From Thermodesulfovibrionales bacterium (GTDB lineage Bacteria; Nitrospirota; Thermodesulfovibrionia; Thermodesulfovibrionales; SM23-35), in assembly GCA_020053565.1 (NCBI GenBank), contig JAGVMY010000054.1:1-17664 (forward strand): a stretch of 17,664 nucleotides of DNA, in the 5' to 3' direction. The first letter of the stretch is position 1. Every line of letters starts with the position of its first letter. The translations under genes and the position numbers were made by a program. Positions 6,715 through 14,396 of this stretch are shown here, in pieces. The notes beneath the pieces are model-generated. The model did not search any database and was not told the DNA's origin. It saw only the letters and a list, made by a program, of their open reading frames with translations.

Positions 6715-8644
6715 CGCCGCCTCCGCCGCCGCCACCTCCTCCAGAAGAACCACCTCCTCCGCTTCCAGAGCTTGAACCAGGCGCTGTTGAGGAAGAGGAT
6801 ATCGCATCAGAAAATGAACTTCCCAGAGAGGATGCGAAACCACCTGCTCCAAAAGTACTCCAGTTTGGACCAGAATACCAGACAGGGGAATACGTTCTTC
6901 CGCCAACACCTGCACCAGAGAGAACATCCGAGAACTGTTCTGCCCATGCCTGTTCTATATCAAGGGCAAGAGCATAAGGTAAATACTTCTCAAAAAGCTC
7001 AGGCGTTCTTTCAGGAGGATTCATAAGATTAAGCCTGTCTTTTTCTGTTGCAGAGAGAAACATCTTAAACCCTTCAAGCTTATCTAAAACCTTTCTCCCT
7101 GCACGAGTAGGAGCCTTAAGCCAGTGATAAAACAGATAGTTGATAAAAACGATACTTGCAAGAATTACAATTACCAAGAAGGAAGTAGAAGAGGCAAGCA
7201 TAAATAACCCGAAAATTTCTCCGGCGACAAAAGGAATAGAAAAGAGCGTCATAAAGAGTGCACCGCCAGAAGCAATCAGTTTACCCCCTCTGCCAGAGAT
7301 AACATCTTTCCATCGTCTGTAAGCATGGAACACGAGAAATGTTACACCGATACTCCAGCCAGTAAGCCAAATACAAAGGAAGATAACAATAGGTCCTTTC
7401 TCTGTTGACTCTGAAAACCCGCTGATGACCATAATGATTACGGATAACAGTAGGCCAGGGAAAAAATATCTCCTGTTGGTAATAAAATAGATCTTCTCAA
7501 AATTCATTTTAAGAAAATTTTTTAAATCACTGAGAGCACTTTGTATTTTTGCATGGTTTGCGGTTTTAAGCTCAATCTCTTTGCTTGAGTCTAAAAGTTT
7601 TGTTGATATTTTTTTCTCTTCTGGTGTTAAAACTGCATCATTTGCCTTATCCCTGATGAGAGTATAAACACCGTCTTTTCCTCGTATAGATAAAAATCTT
7701 TTTACTGCCATATTTATAATGGTTGCTGCAAAAGCTTTGTGATCAAAACCCATTTTTGCGATAAAACGCATCGCTGCAGGAGAAAAGCCATCAGGAGGAG
7801 TATAGAGAGGCATAATCGTTCCGTGAGCAGGGTCTTTTCCAACCATGACCCATATAATTAAGTAATAAGAAAGAAGAATCAGCAGTCCGAGTAGTCCAAC
7901 AATCGAACTACGATTATCCCGAATAAAATAGCCAAGTTTTATCTGGGGTGTTGGTTCAAGAACAAACCCCTTTGGCCAGGAAACAACAATCGTCATCCCT
8001 TCATAAGAATAAAGTGGTTTTGTAGTTGAAAAAATAATATTATTAGAATCGTCAACAGAACTGTTAAAGTTCTTCCCCTTTGCACCCTGTGGGCCTGTAT
8101 ATCCATCAAGATTTATTTTATCTTTCGTGATTCCCTGGGGAAGCAAAACCGTTGCAGAAGCCTTATCTATAGTGAACACCCAGTCATTTCCTGTAACATT
8201 CCAGTAAAGCTCGTCATGGTCTTTAAAAAATCCAAGCTGCCGATTTGTTTTGTAGACAAGGGTATAGGTGTATTTCCCCTGTGGCAAAAAAACATTTTCT
8301 TTCCCGATATAGACACGTTGCCCATTACTCATTTCTTTGAAATGATAACCTTCAGGTTTTTCGTCTCTGAGAACTTCAATGATATTAAAATCTACGGCAT
8401 ATTGATTGCCGAAACTGTTCCTGTATCGGGTGGGAAAATCGCGGTAGATTCCCCTTTTTATCTCTATGCCTGCGCTTTGAACTTTAATGGTTTCACGGAC
8501 AGTCATAGATGAATCACTATGGACAGTTATATGGCTGTGGAAAAGGAGTATCTTTTCAGTGTTGGCAGCTTGAGATAATACTGGAAAGACAAGGGAAATA
8601 CTAATGGCAGCGATAACAATTAGATAAAATTGTTTTCCCTTCAT
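6704..8644 (-). CDS. DUF2207 family membrane protein with glycine-rich tail
   Basis: Predicted secreted-domain plus membrane protein of 646 residues. It has a signal peptide (about 1-27, hydrophobic core then LSQA) and an extracytoplasmic DUF2207 region with RGIYRDFPTRY near 64-74. A transmembrane helix (about 248-267) is followed by the GKDP motif and four more membrane segments. A conserved cytoplasmic block GRKVLDKLEGFKMFL leads to a low-complexity C-terminus ending in a run of glycines and Trp. The Gly-rich tail is typical of the family and also of TPM-domain neighbours. Function is unknown. The ATG at 8644 gives a clean signal peptide; a TTG at 8665 would add seven residues, and neither has a clear ribosome site. 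It lies downstream of the Tim44-like gene and overlaps the Smr gene start. Confidence 0.85.
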   Translation of the reverse strand: MKGKQFYLIVIAAISISLVFPVLSQAANTEKILLFHSHITVHSDSSMTVRETIKVQSAGIEIKRGIYRDFPTRYRNSFGNQYAVDFNIIEVLRDEKPEGYHFKEMSNGQRVYIGKENVFLPQGKYTYTLVYKTNRQLGFFKDHDELYWNVTGNDWVFTIDKASATVLLPQGITKDKINLDGYTGPQGAKGKNFNSSVDDSNNIIFSTTKPLYSYEGMTIVVSWPKGFVLEPTPQIKLGYFIRDNRSSIVGLLGLLILLSYYLIIWVMVGKDPAHGTIMPLYTPPDGFSPAAMRFIAKMGFDHKAFAATIINMAVKRFLSIRGKDGVYTLIRDKANDAVLTPEEKKISTKLLDSSKEIELKTANHAKIQSALSDLKNFLKMNFEKIYFITNRRYFFPGLLLSVIIMVISGFSESTEKGPIVIFLCIWLTGWSIGVTFLVFHAYRRWKDVISGRGGKLIASGGALFMTLFSIPFVAGEIFGLFMLASSTSFLVIVILASIVFINYLFYHWLKAPTRAGRKVLDKLEGFKMFLSATEKDRLNLMNPPERTPELFEKYLPYALALDIEQAWAEQFSDVLSGAGVGGRTYSPVWYSGPNWSTFGAGGFASSLGSSFSDAISSSSTAPGSSSGSGGGGSSGGGGGGGGGGGW

Positions 8645-8713
8645 TGCAATGACCAAATTAAACAAAAGAGCTTAAAGATACAATTATGAGACACAATGAT
8701 CTATATTATTATC

Positions 8714-9670
8714 TTATTGCTGGTTAATTGCTGAAAGCCTCCACGGATTATTTCCAACAGGCCTTGTAAAAGTCCAGTACTCTTTAAATTTCACCGGCTC
8801 TTCCTTGCTTCCTGCTACAACTTTTCCTGTTGAGTCATCAGTTGTATAATCCAAAAGATTTGCCTGAAAGATAACGGTGATGAAATCCTGTCCTGATTCC
8901 TGCCATGTCTCAACAATCTCAACATTTCTCACCGCAATATTTTCGAGCCTGTTCACTTTCTTTTCTCTTAGCAATATATCGATATCTTTTTGAAAAATAC
9001 CTCTTATTTCATCTGTGAGCAGGTTACTCACCTGCGATAAATTCCTGTTCATCCATGCTCCTTGTATTTTAAAAAAGCTGTCCATTGCCGTGTCTTTAAA
9101 ACGAGCTCCATCAAAGTATGGATCCATTTGACGAATATGCGATATCCCCTCATCAGCAACAGATGTATCTTCTCTATATGACTGTCCGCTGCTTTCGTAT
9201 GCAGGCATTCTTTCTGTCTGGTAACCTCTCTGCTGAGATGCGGTCTGGTAGGAAAGATTCTCTTCTTTTTTCCTCCTGATCATTCTGTATATGAGATATC
9301 CAATTCCAAGAACCAGGATAATTTCTATAAGACCTATACCGCTCCCACCAAACCCTCCCTGTCCGGCAAAACCAAGACCACTGAAGAGCATGCCTCCGAT
9401 AAGCCCACCGATAAGGGCTCCTCCCATGGTTCTTAAAAAGCTTCCGCCTGCCGGCTGTGCAGCGGGTGCAGGCTGGACAGGTGCAGCCTGTTGTTTTGAA
9501 GGAGCTGGCTGGGAATATGAACGGCTTGGAGGGGAATAACTCCTTGAGCCTCTACTGCCTGAAGACGTTCCCCCTCCTACCCTTGCAAATGCATCAAGTT
9601 CAAGGACAAAGATGCTCATAAAGAGCACTACTGTTGCTATTGAAATTATTTTTAGTATTTTTTTATTCAT
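8714..9670 (-). CDS. Tim44-like domain membrane protein
   Basis: 318 residues. A signal peptide (1-29, ending DAFA) is followed by a Ser/Pro/Ala-rich low-complexity stretch (34-75), a Gly-rich hydrophobic region (about 83-108) and a transmembrane helix near 112-131. A soluble Tim44-like domain (about 180-318) begins DPYFDGARFKDTAMDSFFKIQGAW and ends WTFTRPVGNNPWRLSAINQ. Such bacterial proteins resemble the substrate-holding domain of mitochondrial Tim44 and the large-subunit ribosomal L45 fold, but their bacterial role is unknown. The start has AAAGGAG about 9 nt upstream, which is convincing. It is the first gene of the minus-strand set Tim44-like, DUF2207, Smr, with a 69-bp gap before the DUF2207 ATG. 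Confidence 0.85.
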   Translation of the reverse strand: MNKKILKIISIATVVLFMSIFVLELDAFARVGGGTSSGSRGSRSYSPPSRSYSQPAPSKQQAAPVQPAPAAQPAGGSFLRTMGGALIGGLIGGMLFSGLGFAGQGGFGGSGIGLIEIILVLGIGYLIYRMIRRKKEENLSYQTASQQRGYQTERMPAYESSGQSYREDTSVADEGISHIRQMDPYFDGARFKDTAMDSFFKIQGAWMNRNLSQVSNLLTDEIRGIFQKDIDILLREKKVNRLENIAVRNVEIVETWQESGQDFITVIFQANLLDYTTDDSTGKVVAGSKEEPVKFKEYWTFTRPVGNNPWRLSAINQQ

Positions 9671-9912
9671 CTATTTATTCTCCTTTGAGCAATGTTAACA
9701 GATTTTATACTCATATTTACTTATTGTAACATATTCGCTAATCATTGAAAGACAAAGATATAGTAAAGCGGGGCTTACGGAATTAATAAAAAATAAACTT
9801 ATCTTGTAAATGCCTCTGCAAAAACTCAAAAAGTTACCGAATTAGTGAGCAAGAACAGAAGTAAGCTGCCTTAACAATTTTCGAAGTTGATAGAGAAGGT
9901 ACTTCACGAAAG

Positions 9913-10788
9913 CTACAGTCTCAGTGAATCAACAAGTGAGAAAGACCCGTCGTGTTCGAGGCAGAGCACACTGAATATGAGCGCCTTCCGATCGATCTCT
10001 ATCTGGCAAAAGTGAAAGAAACGAAGTTCTCCGCCTGAGAACAGGTCTCTGTAACGCCGCTCTGCGGGATCATTGAGAACTTTGTGCCTTGGGCCACCGC
10101 CTCCGCCCGTAACGATGAAGGATTTCCCTCCATTCTCGAAACGTTCATAGGTGTGACTGTGTCCGCTGAAAAAGAGACGGGTTTTCTGGAAACGAAGGAA
10201 TGGCTCGGCAAAGTAAATTTGGGACTTCTTATTTGGAAAATAATGCGGCTGTTCGTGAAAGGTGGTTCATGGCAGCATACAATGATGTGATCCAGTCTCT
10301 CATCCCTATCGAATTTCTCAAGTTCACCCAGATACCACTGGATTTGCTGCCTGCTCTCCTCATCTGTCAGGGTGGAAAAGTTGGAATCAACCATGATGAA
10401 TCCGATATTCTTCCATGTAAAGCTATACCATCTTCTGTGTTCAAGATGCGGAAAACGTTTGAAATAGTGGTAACGGGCTGTTTTATCATGTCCATACATC
10501 TCATGATTCCCGAAAATTGGGAAATAGGGAATTTTTCTCTCGCCAGAATTCCCAGCGACTCGTCCTCTGTGTATCTTCTACTAAAAGGAAGAAATTCTTT
10601 GCTTGATTTATGTCTGAGAATCCTGCATAGGAAGGTATTTCCTGCTGATCATTTTTCTTTAGAGTTGTCCCGCGACTATCAGGAATGAATGCAATATCCA
10701 GTAGGACTACAATAGCAACTGTTATCAATATCGTATTCTTTTTCATAATTGAGCAAAACAGATATTTCCTCATTCGTTCCTGATTCAT
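9913..10788 (-). pseudogene. Calcineurin-like metallophosphoesterase, degraded
   Basis: Three frame segments of one gene. The N-terminal piece has a signal-like hydrophobic stretch (KKNTILITVAIVVLLDIAF) and runs to WEFWREK. The frame then shifts near the five-base homopolymer at 10532-10536, after which it reads IPYFPIFGNHEMYG with the GNHE metal motif. It continues through VCCHEPPFTNSR, then shifts again near the four-base run at 10237-10240 and reads FAEPFLRFQKTRLFFSGHSHTYERF with the GHSH motif, ending at TAG 9913-9915. Each shift is explained by one inserted or lost base. The usual N-terminal D-x-H and GD-x(n) motifs are absent between the signal peptide and GNHE, so an internal deletion is also implied. 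Members are secreted phosphoesterases. Sequencing error alone would not explain the missing motifs. Confidence 0.8.
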
Positions 10789-10916
10789 TTCAAGCAGTTT
10801 CTCTTTCAGCAGATTAGTCCATATTCAATCCTGAAGTATTTTATATAATTCGATTGTATCATATTAAGGAAGCGTCAGGTCTTTAATTTTAACTTTGCGG
10901 ATAATATGCGCCTATT

Positions 10917-11573
10917 TTAAAGAATATCCGGGTTATCACTTGCAATTCCATCAGCGCCTTTGTCTCTATATTGTTTTGCTTCATGTTTTGTATTTATTGT
11001 CCAGACAATTACCTTGAGATTATTTTTATGTGCATCTTCTATATTCTTCGTATGAGTCAATTTATATAAAGGAACGAGATACTGGGCCTTCAATTTTAAT
11101 GCGGCATCGATTGGGTTTTTATGTTTTGCGTAAATTAAGCCGGTTTCAATTTTGCCGTCTACTTCTCTCACATTCAAAAGTGCTGGTTCGTGAAAGGAAA
11201 CAATAATTACCCTCTCATTTAAATTTTCTTTCTTTATAATTTCTAAAACTTTATTTTCGTAACCGACCTCTTTTAATTCGACCAGAATTTTTTCGACCTT
11301 TTTGTCTATAAATTGTAACGCTTCCTCAAGAGTAGGAATTTTATCTCCGGTCAATTGTCTTAATTCTATTAACGTAGTTTCGTTTACCGAAATATCTTTA
11401 CCAAAAACTCTTTTTAAATTATCATCATGAATTACGATTAATTTTCCATCATTTGATTTACGCACATCCAATTCAATAGCATTTGCTCCTAATTCAATAG
11501 CCTTTTTATAACTTTCCAGAGTGTTTTCAATTTCATACGCCTTTGCTCCACGATGTCCCACTTTTAAAAACAT
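10917..11573 (-). CDS. Glycerophosphodiester phosphodiesterase family protein
   Basis: TIM-barrel phosphodiesterase of 218 residues, the small soluble form with no signal peptide. It should hydrolyse glycerophosphodiesters to glycerol-3-phosphate and an alcohol in the cytoplasm. Visible motifs are GHRG (6-9), ENT (17-19), the metal and catalytic pair in IELD (33-36), IHDD with His49, LVELK in the middle, and a C-terminal VWTIN plus DGIASDNPD. All expected active-site residues seem present. The ATG at 11573 is chosen because AAAGGAAG lies just upstream and the protein then starts FLKVGHRGA; an upstream TTG/GTG-type start would add about ten unconserved residues. The gene is more AT-rich than its neighbours and stands alone between two pseudogenes, so it may have been acquired. 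Confidence 0.88.
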   Translation of the reverse strand: MFLKVGHRGAKAYEIENTLESYKKAIELGANAIELDVRKSNDGKLIVIHDDNLKRVFGKDISVNETTLIELRQLTGDKIPTLEEALQFIDKKVEKILVELKEVGYENKVLEIIKKENLNERVIIVSFHEPALLNVREVDGKIETGLIYAKHKNPIDAALKLKAQYLVPLYKLTHTKNIEDAHKNNLKVIVWTINTKHEAKQYRDKGADGIASDNPDIL

Positions 11574-11733
11574 CTTTCTTCCTTTCTTAACGAGATAGCA
11601 CAATTTTTCTTATATTCTACTGCATGTAAGAAAAAGGAGACAGTTATATTTATTGTCAAAGAAGAACATCTTTTAGATAAGACTTAATAATAGTTAATAA
11701 TAGGGGACAGGTACAATTTTCTAAGTTTTTACT

Positions 11734-12174
11734 AAAGAGTCATCCGACATTATTCTCCTGGAACACAGCCTGCTGGTGATCCAGGAAGGTGTGATCGAAG
11801 GCCGTAGGATGTTTGGCAACATCATCCAGTACATCAAGATGGCGGCCAGTTCCAACTTCGGCAACATGTTCAGTGTGGTAGGTGCGAGCATTTTTCTGCC
11901 GTTCTTGCCCATGCTGCCATTGCAGGTACTTACCAATAATCTATTGTATGATTTCTCTCAGACCACAATCCCGACTGACGATGTCGATCGAGAGTGGCTC
12001 ATGAAGCCACGTAAGTGGGCTATCGATGAAATCCGCAGGTTTATCCTTTTCATTGGTCTAATCAGTTCAATCTTCGACTATCTTACTTTCTTTATAATGT
12101 TATACGTATTTAGCACCTGGCATAACCCGGCTCTGTTTTGTACTGGCTGGTTTGTTCGCAAGTATGCTGATTAA
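11734..12174 (+). pseudogene. Fragment of MgtA/MgtB-type Mg2+ P-type ATPase (C-terminal part)
   Basis: About 146 residues matching only the distal part of an Mg2+-transporting P-type ATPase. It has KESSDIILLEHSLLVIQEG, then the membrane segments IKMAASSNFGNMFSVVGAS and LPLQVLTNNLLYDFSQT, PRKWAIDEIRRFILFIG and FCTGWFV. The phosphorylation motif DKTGT, the ATP-binding domain and most membrane helices are absent. A full protein is about 850-900 residues. The C-terminus also diverges after TGWFV and stops early, probably by frameshift. No start is expected. Its base composition is noticeably more GC-rich than the flanks, consistent with a remnant of transferred DNA. It cannot encode a working pump. 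Confidence 0.8.
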
Positions 12175-12265
12175 ATGAACCATCAACTCTCGTAAAACAA
12201 AAATAAGAGTTCAGATCTTCATTCTAGACACAATCGTTATTTGTTGGATAAAAAACTGATAGTTT

Positions 12266-12673
12266 TTAATTTCTCTGTATTACAGTTCTTATCTCAAATT
12301 GAGGCGGGTTCAAAATGGTTTTTTTCACGGCACATTGATCGACTACTTTGATCAGTGTCTTATGATATTTCTCTGGGAACTCCGGGGGCACTACAACCTC
12401 AAGAATAATTTTTGCGAGAACCTCTTTGTCTCCTCTTTTCTCATATTCAAGACGTTCGATAAGAGAAATATGTTCAACAGGAATTTTTCGCTCTTCACAG
12501 AAACTGAGTACATAGATACCGGCACAGGTGCCGATCGATGATAGAAAGTGGTCAAAAGGAGTCGGGGCAGAGCCTTCACCGCCATATTTTACTGGCTGGT
12601 CAGTTTTAATGATCATTCCATTTATTTCTGCATTGACCTTTTTCCCACCAGGGAATATAATTTTGATTTCTAT
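12266..12673 (-). CDS. OsmC-family protein; expected start codon reads ATA
   Basis: OsmC/YhfA-like protein. The clear family core is TDQPVKYGGEGSAPTPFDHFL and SSIGTCAGIYVLSFCEERKIP, with cysteines in the TCAG and SFC positions, followed by the conserved tail VVDQCAVKKTILNPPQFEI. The only ATG (12616) starts inside the fold and gives 116 residues. The frame continues upstream through IFPGGKKVNAEINGM, which matches the usual N-terminal strands and brings the length to about 135, normal for the family. No ATG, GTG or TTG exists there. GAGGGGG at 12679-12685 sits 5 nt before an ATA at 12671-12673, exactly where the start should be. So this is either a rare AUA start or a gene inactivated at its start. 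OsmC proteins reduce or bind organic peroxides or related small thiol substrates; the specific one is unknown. Confidence 0.78.
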   Translation of the reverse strand: MEIKIIFPGGKKVNAEINGMIIKTDQPVKYGGEGSAPTPFDHFLSSIGTCAGIYVLSFCEERKIPVEHISLIERLEYEKRGDKEVLAKIILEVVVPPEFPEKYHKTLIKVVDQCAVKKTILNPPQFEIRTVIQRN

Positions 12674-12753
12674 GTTTACCCCCTCTTCAGCATGACATCA
12701 TTATACATTACCACACCCAATTCAGCAAAAAGCATTATACATGTGAGATTAGG

Positions 12754-13051
12754 CTATTTGCCTTTCATAAGGGCTTTGTCAAAAGATAAAAGTCCGCTGC
12801 CTTTTACGATTAAGGCAAGTGCTATTCCCAGTACGAGAATGTGATACTCAAATCCCTCCCCCTTCTGCGTACCAAACCAGTTCATGAAAAAACCGTTTTT
12901 TAGGTGATTCATATAGGCACATACTGCCATTGATGTACCAATGCCCAGAGCACACAGTCTCGTAAGAAATCCGAAGATAAGCCCTAAAGAGCCGAAAAAC
13001 TCAATGATCATAAGGAGAACTGTCATCTGTTTTTAAAATCATTTTAAGCAT
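12754..13051 (-). pseudogene. DoxX-family membrane protein with internal deletion
   Basis: The C-terminal two thirds of a DoxX protein is clear: IEFFGSLGLIFGFLTRLCALGIG, then NHLKNGFFMNWFGTQKGEGFEYH and LALIVKGSGLLSFDKAL, with three membrane segments. The normal protein is about 135 residues and starts with a helix followed by a HGAQK-type motif. Those are missing. Upstream, however, an excellent AGGAGGG (13058-13064) with 6-nt spacing precedes ATG 13051, which reads MLKMILKT, a plausible DoxX start, but in a different frame that stops after 16 codons. The simplest reading is loss of about 40-50 codons after the eighth, with a frame change. A shortened product from ATG 13026 has no ribosome site of its own. 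DoxX proteins are small quinone-linked or redox-associated membrane proteins. Confidence 0.75.
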
Positions 13052-13268
13052 GTTTAACCCTCCTGAAAAATTTTACCATTCTTTCACCCTTTTGCAACCT
13101 TTTTCTCCAGTTTACATCTTATCGTGAAAGAGAAAAAGCGAGTGAAAATTAGTGGGAGGTCTTTAATCTTTGTATCAATAGATAAACAAGAATAATTAAG
13201 AACAGAAATAGTGCAAAGCAACTACTTATCTCTTTTTTGAGGTCGTTCTAAGAATAATTTTTATCTTT

Positions 13269-13421
13269 TTAAATTAATTTTTTTACAGCCTTTGCTTGCT
13301 TGGCAACCTTTTTCTTTACAGCCTTTATCTTTTTGGCAACATCTTTCTTTACACCCTTCACCTTTTTGGCTACCTGTTTCTTAACTTTCTTTACTTTTTT
13401 TACGATCGCTTTCTTTTTCAT
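13269..13421 (-). CDS. Lysine-rich, histone H1-like small protein with 11-residue repeats
   Basis: A 50-residue ORF with 24 lysines, no arginine and one acidic residue. After MKKKAIVKK it is built from units VAKKVKGVKKD, VAKKIKAVKKK and VAKQAKAVKKL, an 11-residue (33-bp) repeat with Ala and Val spaced for an amphipathic helix. This composition matches the H1-type, AlgP or Hc1-like tails that bind DNA non-specifically, so a nucleoid-associated or RNA/polyphosphate-binding role is a reasonable inference. No defined family motif can be named. The start ATG has GGGG a few bases upstream. A good promoter (TTGACA, 17-bp spacer, TAGGAT) lies about 70 nt before it on the same strand. It is the only gene in a minus-strand pocket between decayed genes, and the promoter and uninterrupted frame argue that it is real. 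Confidence 0.75.
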   Translation of the reverse strand: MKKKAIVKKVKKVKKQVAKKVKGVKKDVAKKIKAVKKKVAKQAKAVKKLI

Positions 13422-13488
13422 CTTTACCCCATTCTATAAAATAATTGCATCTTCATGATGCCATTAAAACATATTTAAAAGTTACGTC

Positions 13489-13517
13489 ATCCTACCAGAC
13501 AAATTATATATTGTCAA
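13489..13517 (-). promoter_or_regulatory. Sigma70-type promoter of the lysine-rich protein gene
   Basis: On the minus strand TTGACA (13512-13517) is followed by a 17-nt spacer and TAGGAT (13489-13494), with TGG just before the -10 acting as an extended element. The predicted transcript start is near 13482, leaving a leader of about 60 nt before the ATG at 13421. Confidence 0.65.
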
Positions 13518-13770
13518 TCAGATTTCTTCTTTTAGATTTTGATATCTGCTTTTAAAAAAACAATTGGAAAGCCAAAGGATAGAAAGTCCATAGAGAGAGA
13601 AAGATAGCAGGGTCAGATCTTCTTTCATAACATAAGCACTATTTATTGGGTGAAAAGTGAAGATTTGGCATTCTAAAGCCTCTTTTAAAATTTATCAAAT
13701 GAAGACATTTTTTATACCAGCAGCTATAAAAATTTACTAGATTATTTTTTAAATTCATGAATTCGTATGA
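13518..13770 (+). other. AT-rich non-coding spacer
   Basis: No credible reading frame on either strand. The stretch holds one copy of GGTCAGATCTTC (13611-13622) and, about 30 nt further, an imperfect inverted counterpart AAGATTTGGC. These could be the worn end of a mobile element, but no transposase is present. Confidence 0.5.
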
Positions 13771-13799
13771 TTGACAATGATTATAGATTCTGATAGTAT
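13771..13799 (+). promoter_or_regulatory. Sigma70-type promoter for the 119-aa gene
   Basis: TTGACA (13771-13776), a 17-nt spacer ending in TGA, then TAGTAT (13794-13799), so a consensus -35 with an extended -10. The leader to the ATG at 13944 is about 140 nt. It contains the inverted repeat CTCTAT (13813-13818) and ATAGAG (13828-13833), a possible small hairpin. Confidence 0.6.
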
Positions 13800-13943
13800 G
13801 TGATTTTAAATACTCTATACTTTAGGCATAGAGATTTTAACAAAAATATCTTCATTAAATGATACATTTATTAGAATCCGAGTAATGATCGAGCATTTCG
13901 GTCAAAACAAAAGATTATAAATGGAAGAAGGGAGGAACAAGGT

Positions 13944-14303
13944 ATGGCTGATGTTCTTGAAACAGGTGATTTTGGCAGGATAGAAGATTTTATTGCTCTT
14001 GCGATGATGGAGAAAGATGTCCTCATGACTGCTGAATTAAGGAAACAGCAAGTTGCGCAGAGGGTGCATCCAGGAGATACCGAGGAGATGAAAGGTGAAG
14101 TAGGTATGTACCTCCTTATAGCAGATTTTGCCTTCAATGTCGGTGGAAAGATCAAAAATGTTTCAAAGGTCTATATGTTTGGATCTCTTGAAGAATCTCT
14201 GGATGCTTCCAACGTAAACAAAAATATTGCAAACGAACGTTTAAAGGTCGACTACCAGCGCTTGAAAAACGCGAATATCCCATTTAAGGAAAAGTATTTC
14301 TAA
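13944..14303 (+). CDS. Uncharacterised 119-residue protein
   Basis: I do not recognise this protein. It is soluble, mixed charge, with no signal peptide, membrane helix or cysteine. An N-terminal acidic, helix-rich half (FGRIEDFIALAMMEKDVLM, then QRVHPGDTEEMKGEVGMYLL) is followed by AFNVGGKIKNVSKVYMFG and a C-terminal helical stretch ending IPFKEKYF. The regular hydrophobic spacing and clean codon pattern suggest a folded protein. The start is firm: GGGAGG and AAGG lie just upstream of the ATG. It has its own strong promoter and stands alone, converging with the split membrane-protein gene downstream. The strong signals suggest substantial expression, but no function can be inferred from the context. 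Confidence 0.75.
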   Translation: MADVLETGDFGRIEDFIALAMMEKDVLMTAELRKQQVAQRVHPGDTEEMKGEVGMYLLIADFAFNVGGKIKNVSKVYMFGSLEESLDASNVNKNIANERLKVDYQRLKNANIPFKEKYF

Positions 14304-14396
14304 AGATAAATGTTTGGGAGCGGAGCTTATTTTTTGATGTCGAGATGAATGTTCTTTCTGTCTGACAGTTCTATTCTTATATAAAAATGAACAGGG

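Noticed and set aside
6715..6927. N-terminal extension of the Smr reading frame
   Set aside because: It lies wholly within the DUF2207 gene in another frame and has low-complexity Ala/Glu/Val content from the Gly-rich codons; the family start is later.
6648..6977. Plus-strand frame with a long proline run
   Set aside because: It is the antisense of the poly-Gly codons at the DUF2207 C-terminus; no ribosome site and no family resemblance.
10200..10688. Plus-strand frame of 162 codons
   Set aside because: Antisense to the metallophosphoesterase remnant, which shows clear GNHE and GHSH motifs on the other strand.
13149..13247. Short minus-strand frame resembling a single transmembrane helix (SSCFALFLFLIILVYLLI)
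   Set aside because: It is bounded upstream by TAG and has no ATG, GTG or TTG before the hydrophobic part; at most a remnant.
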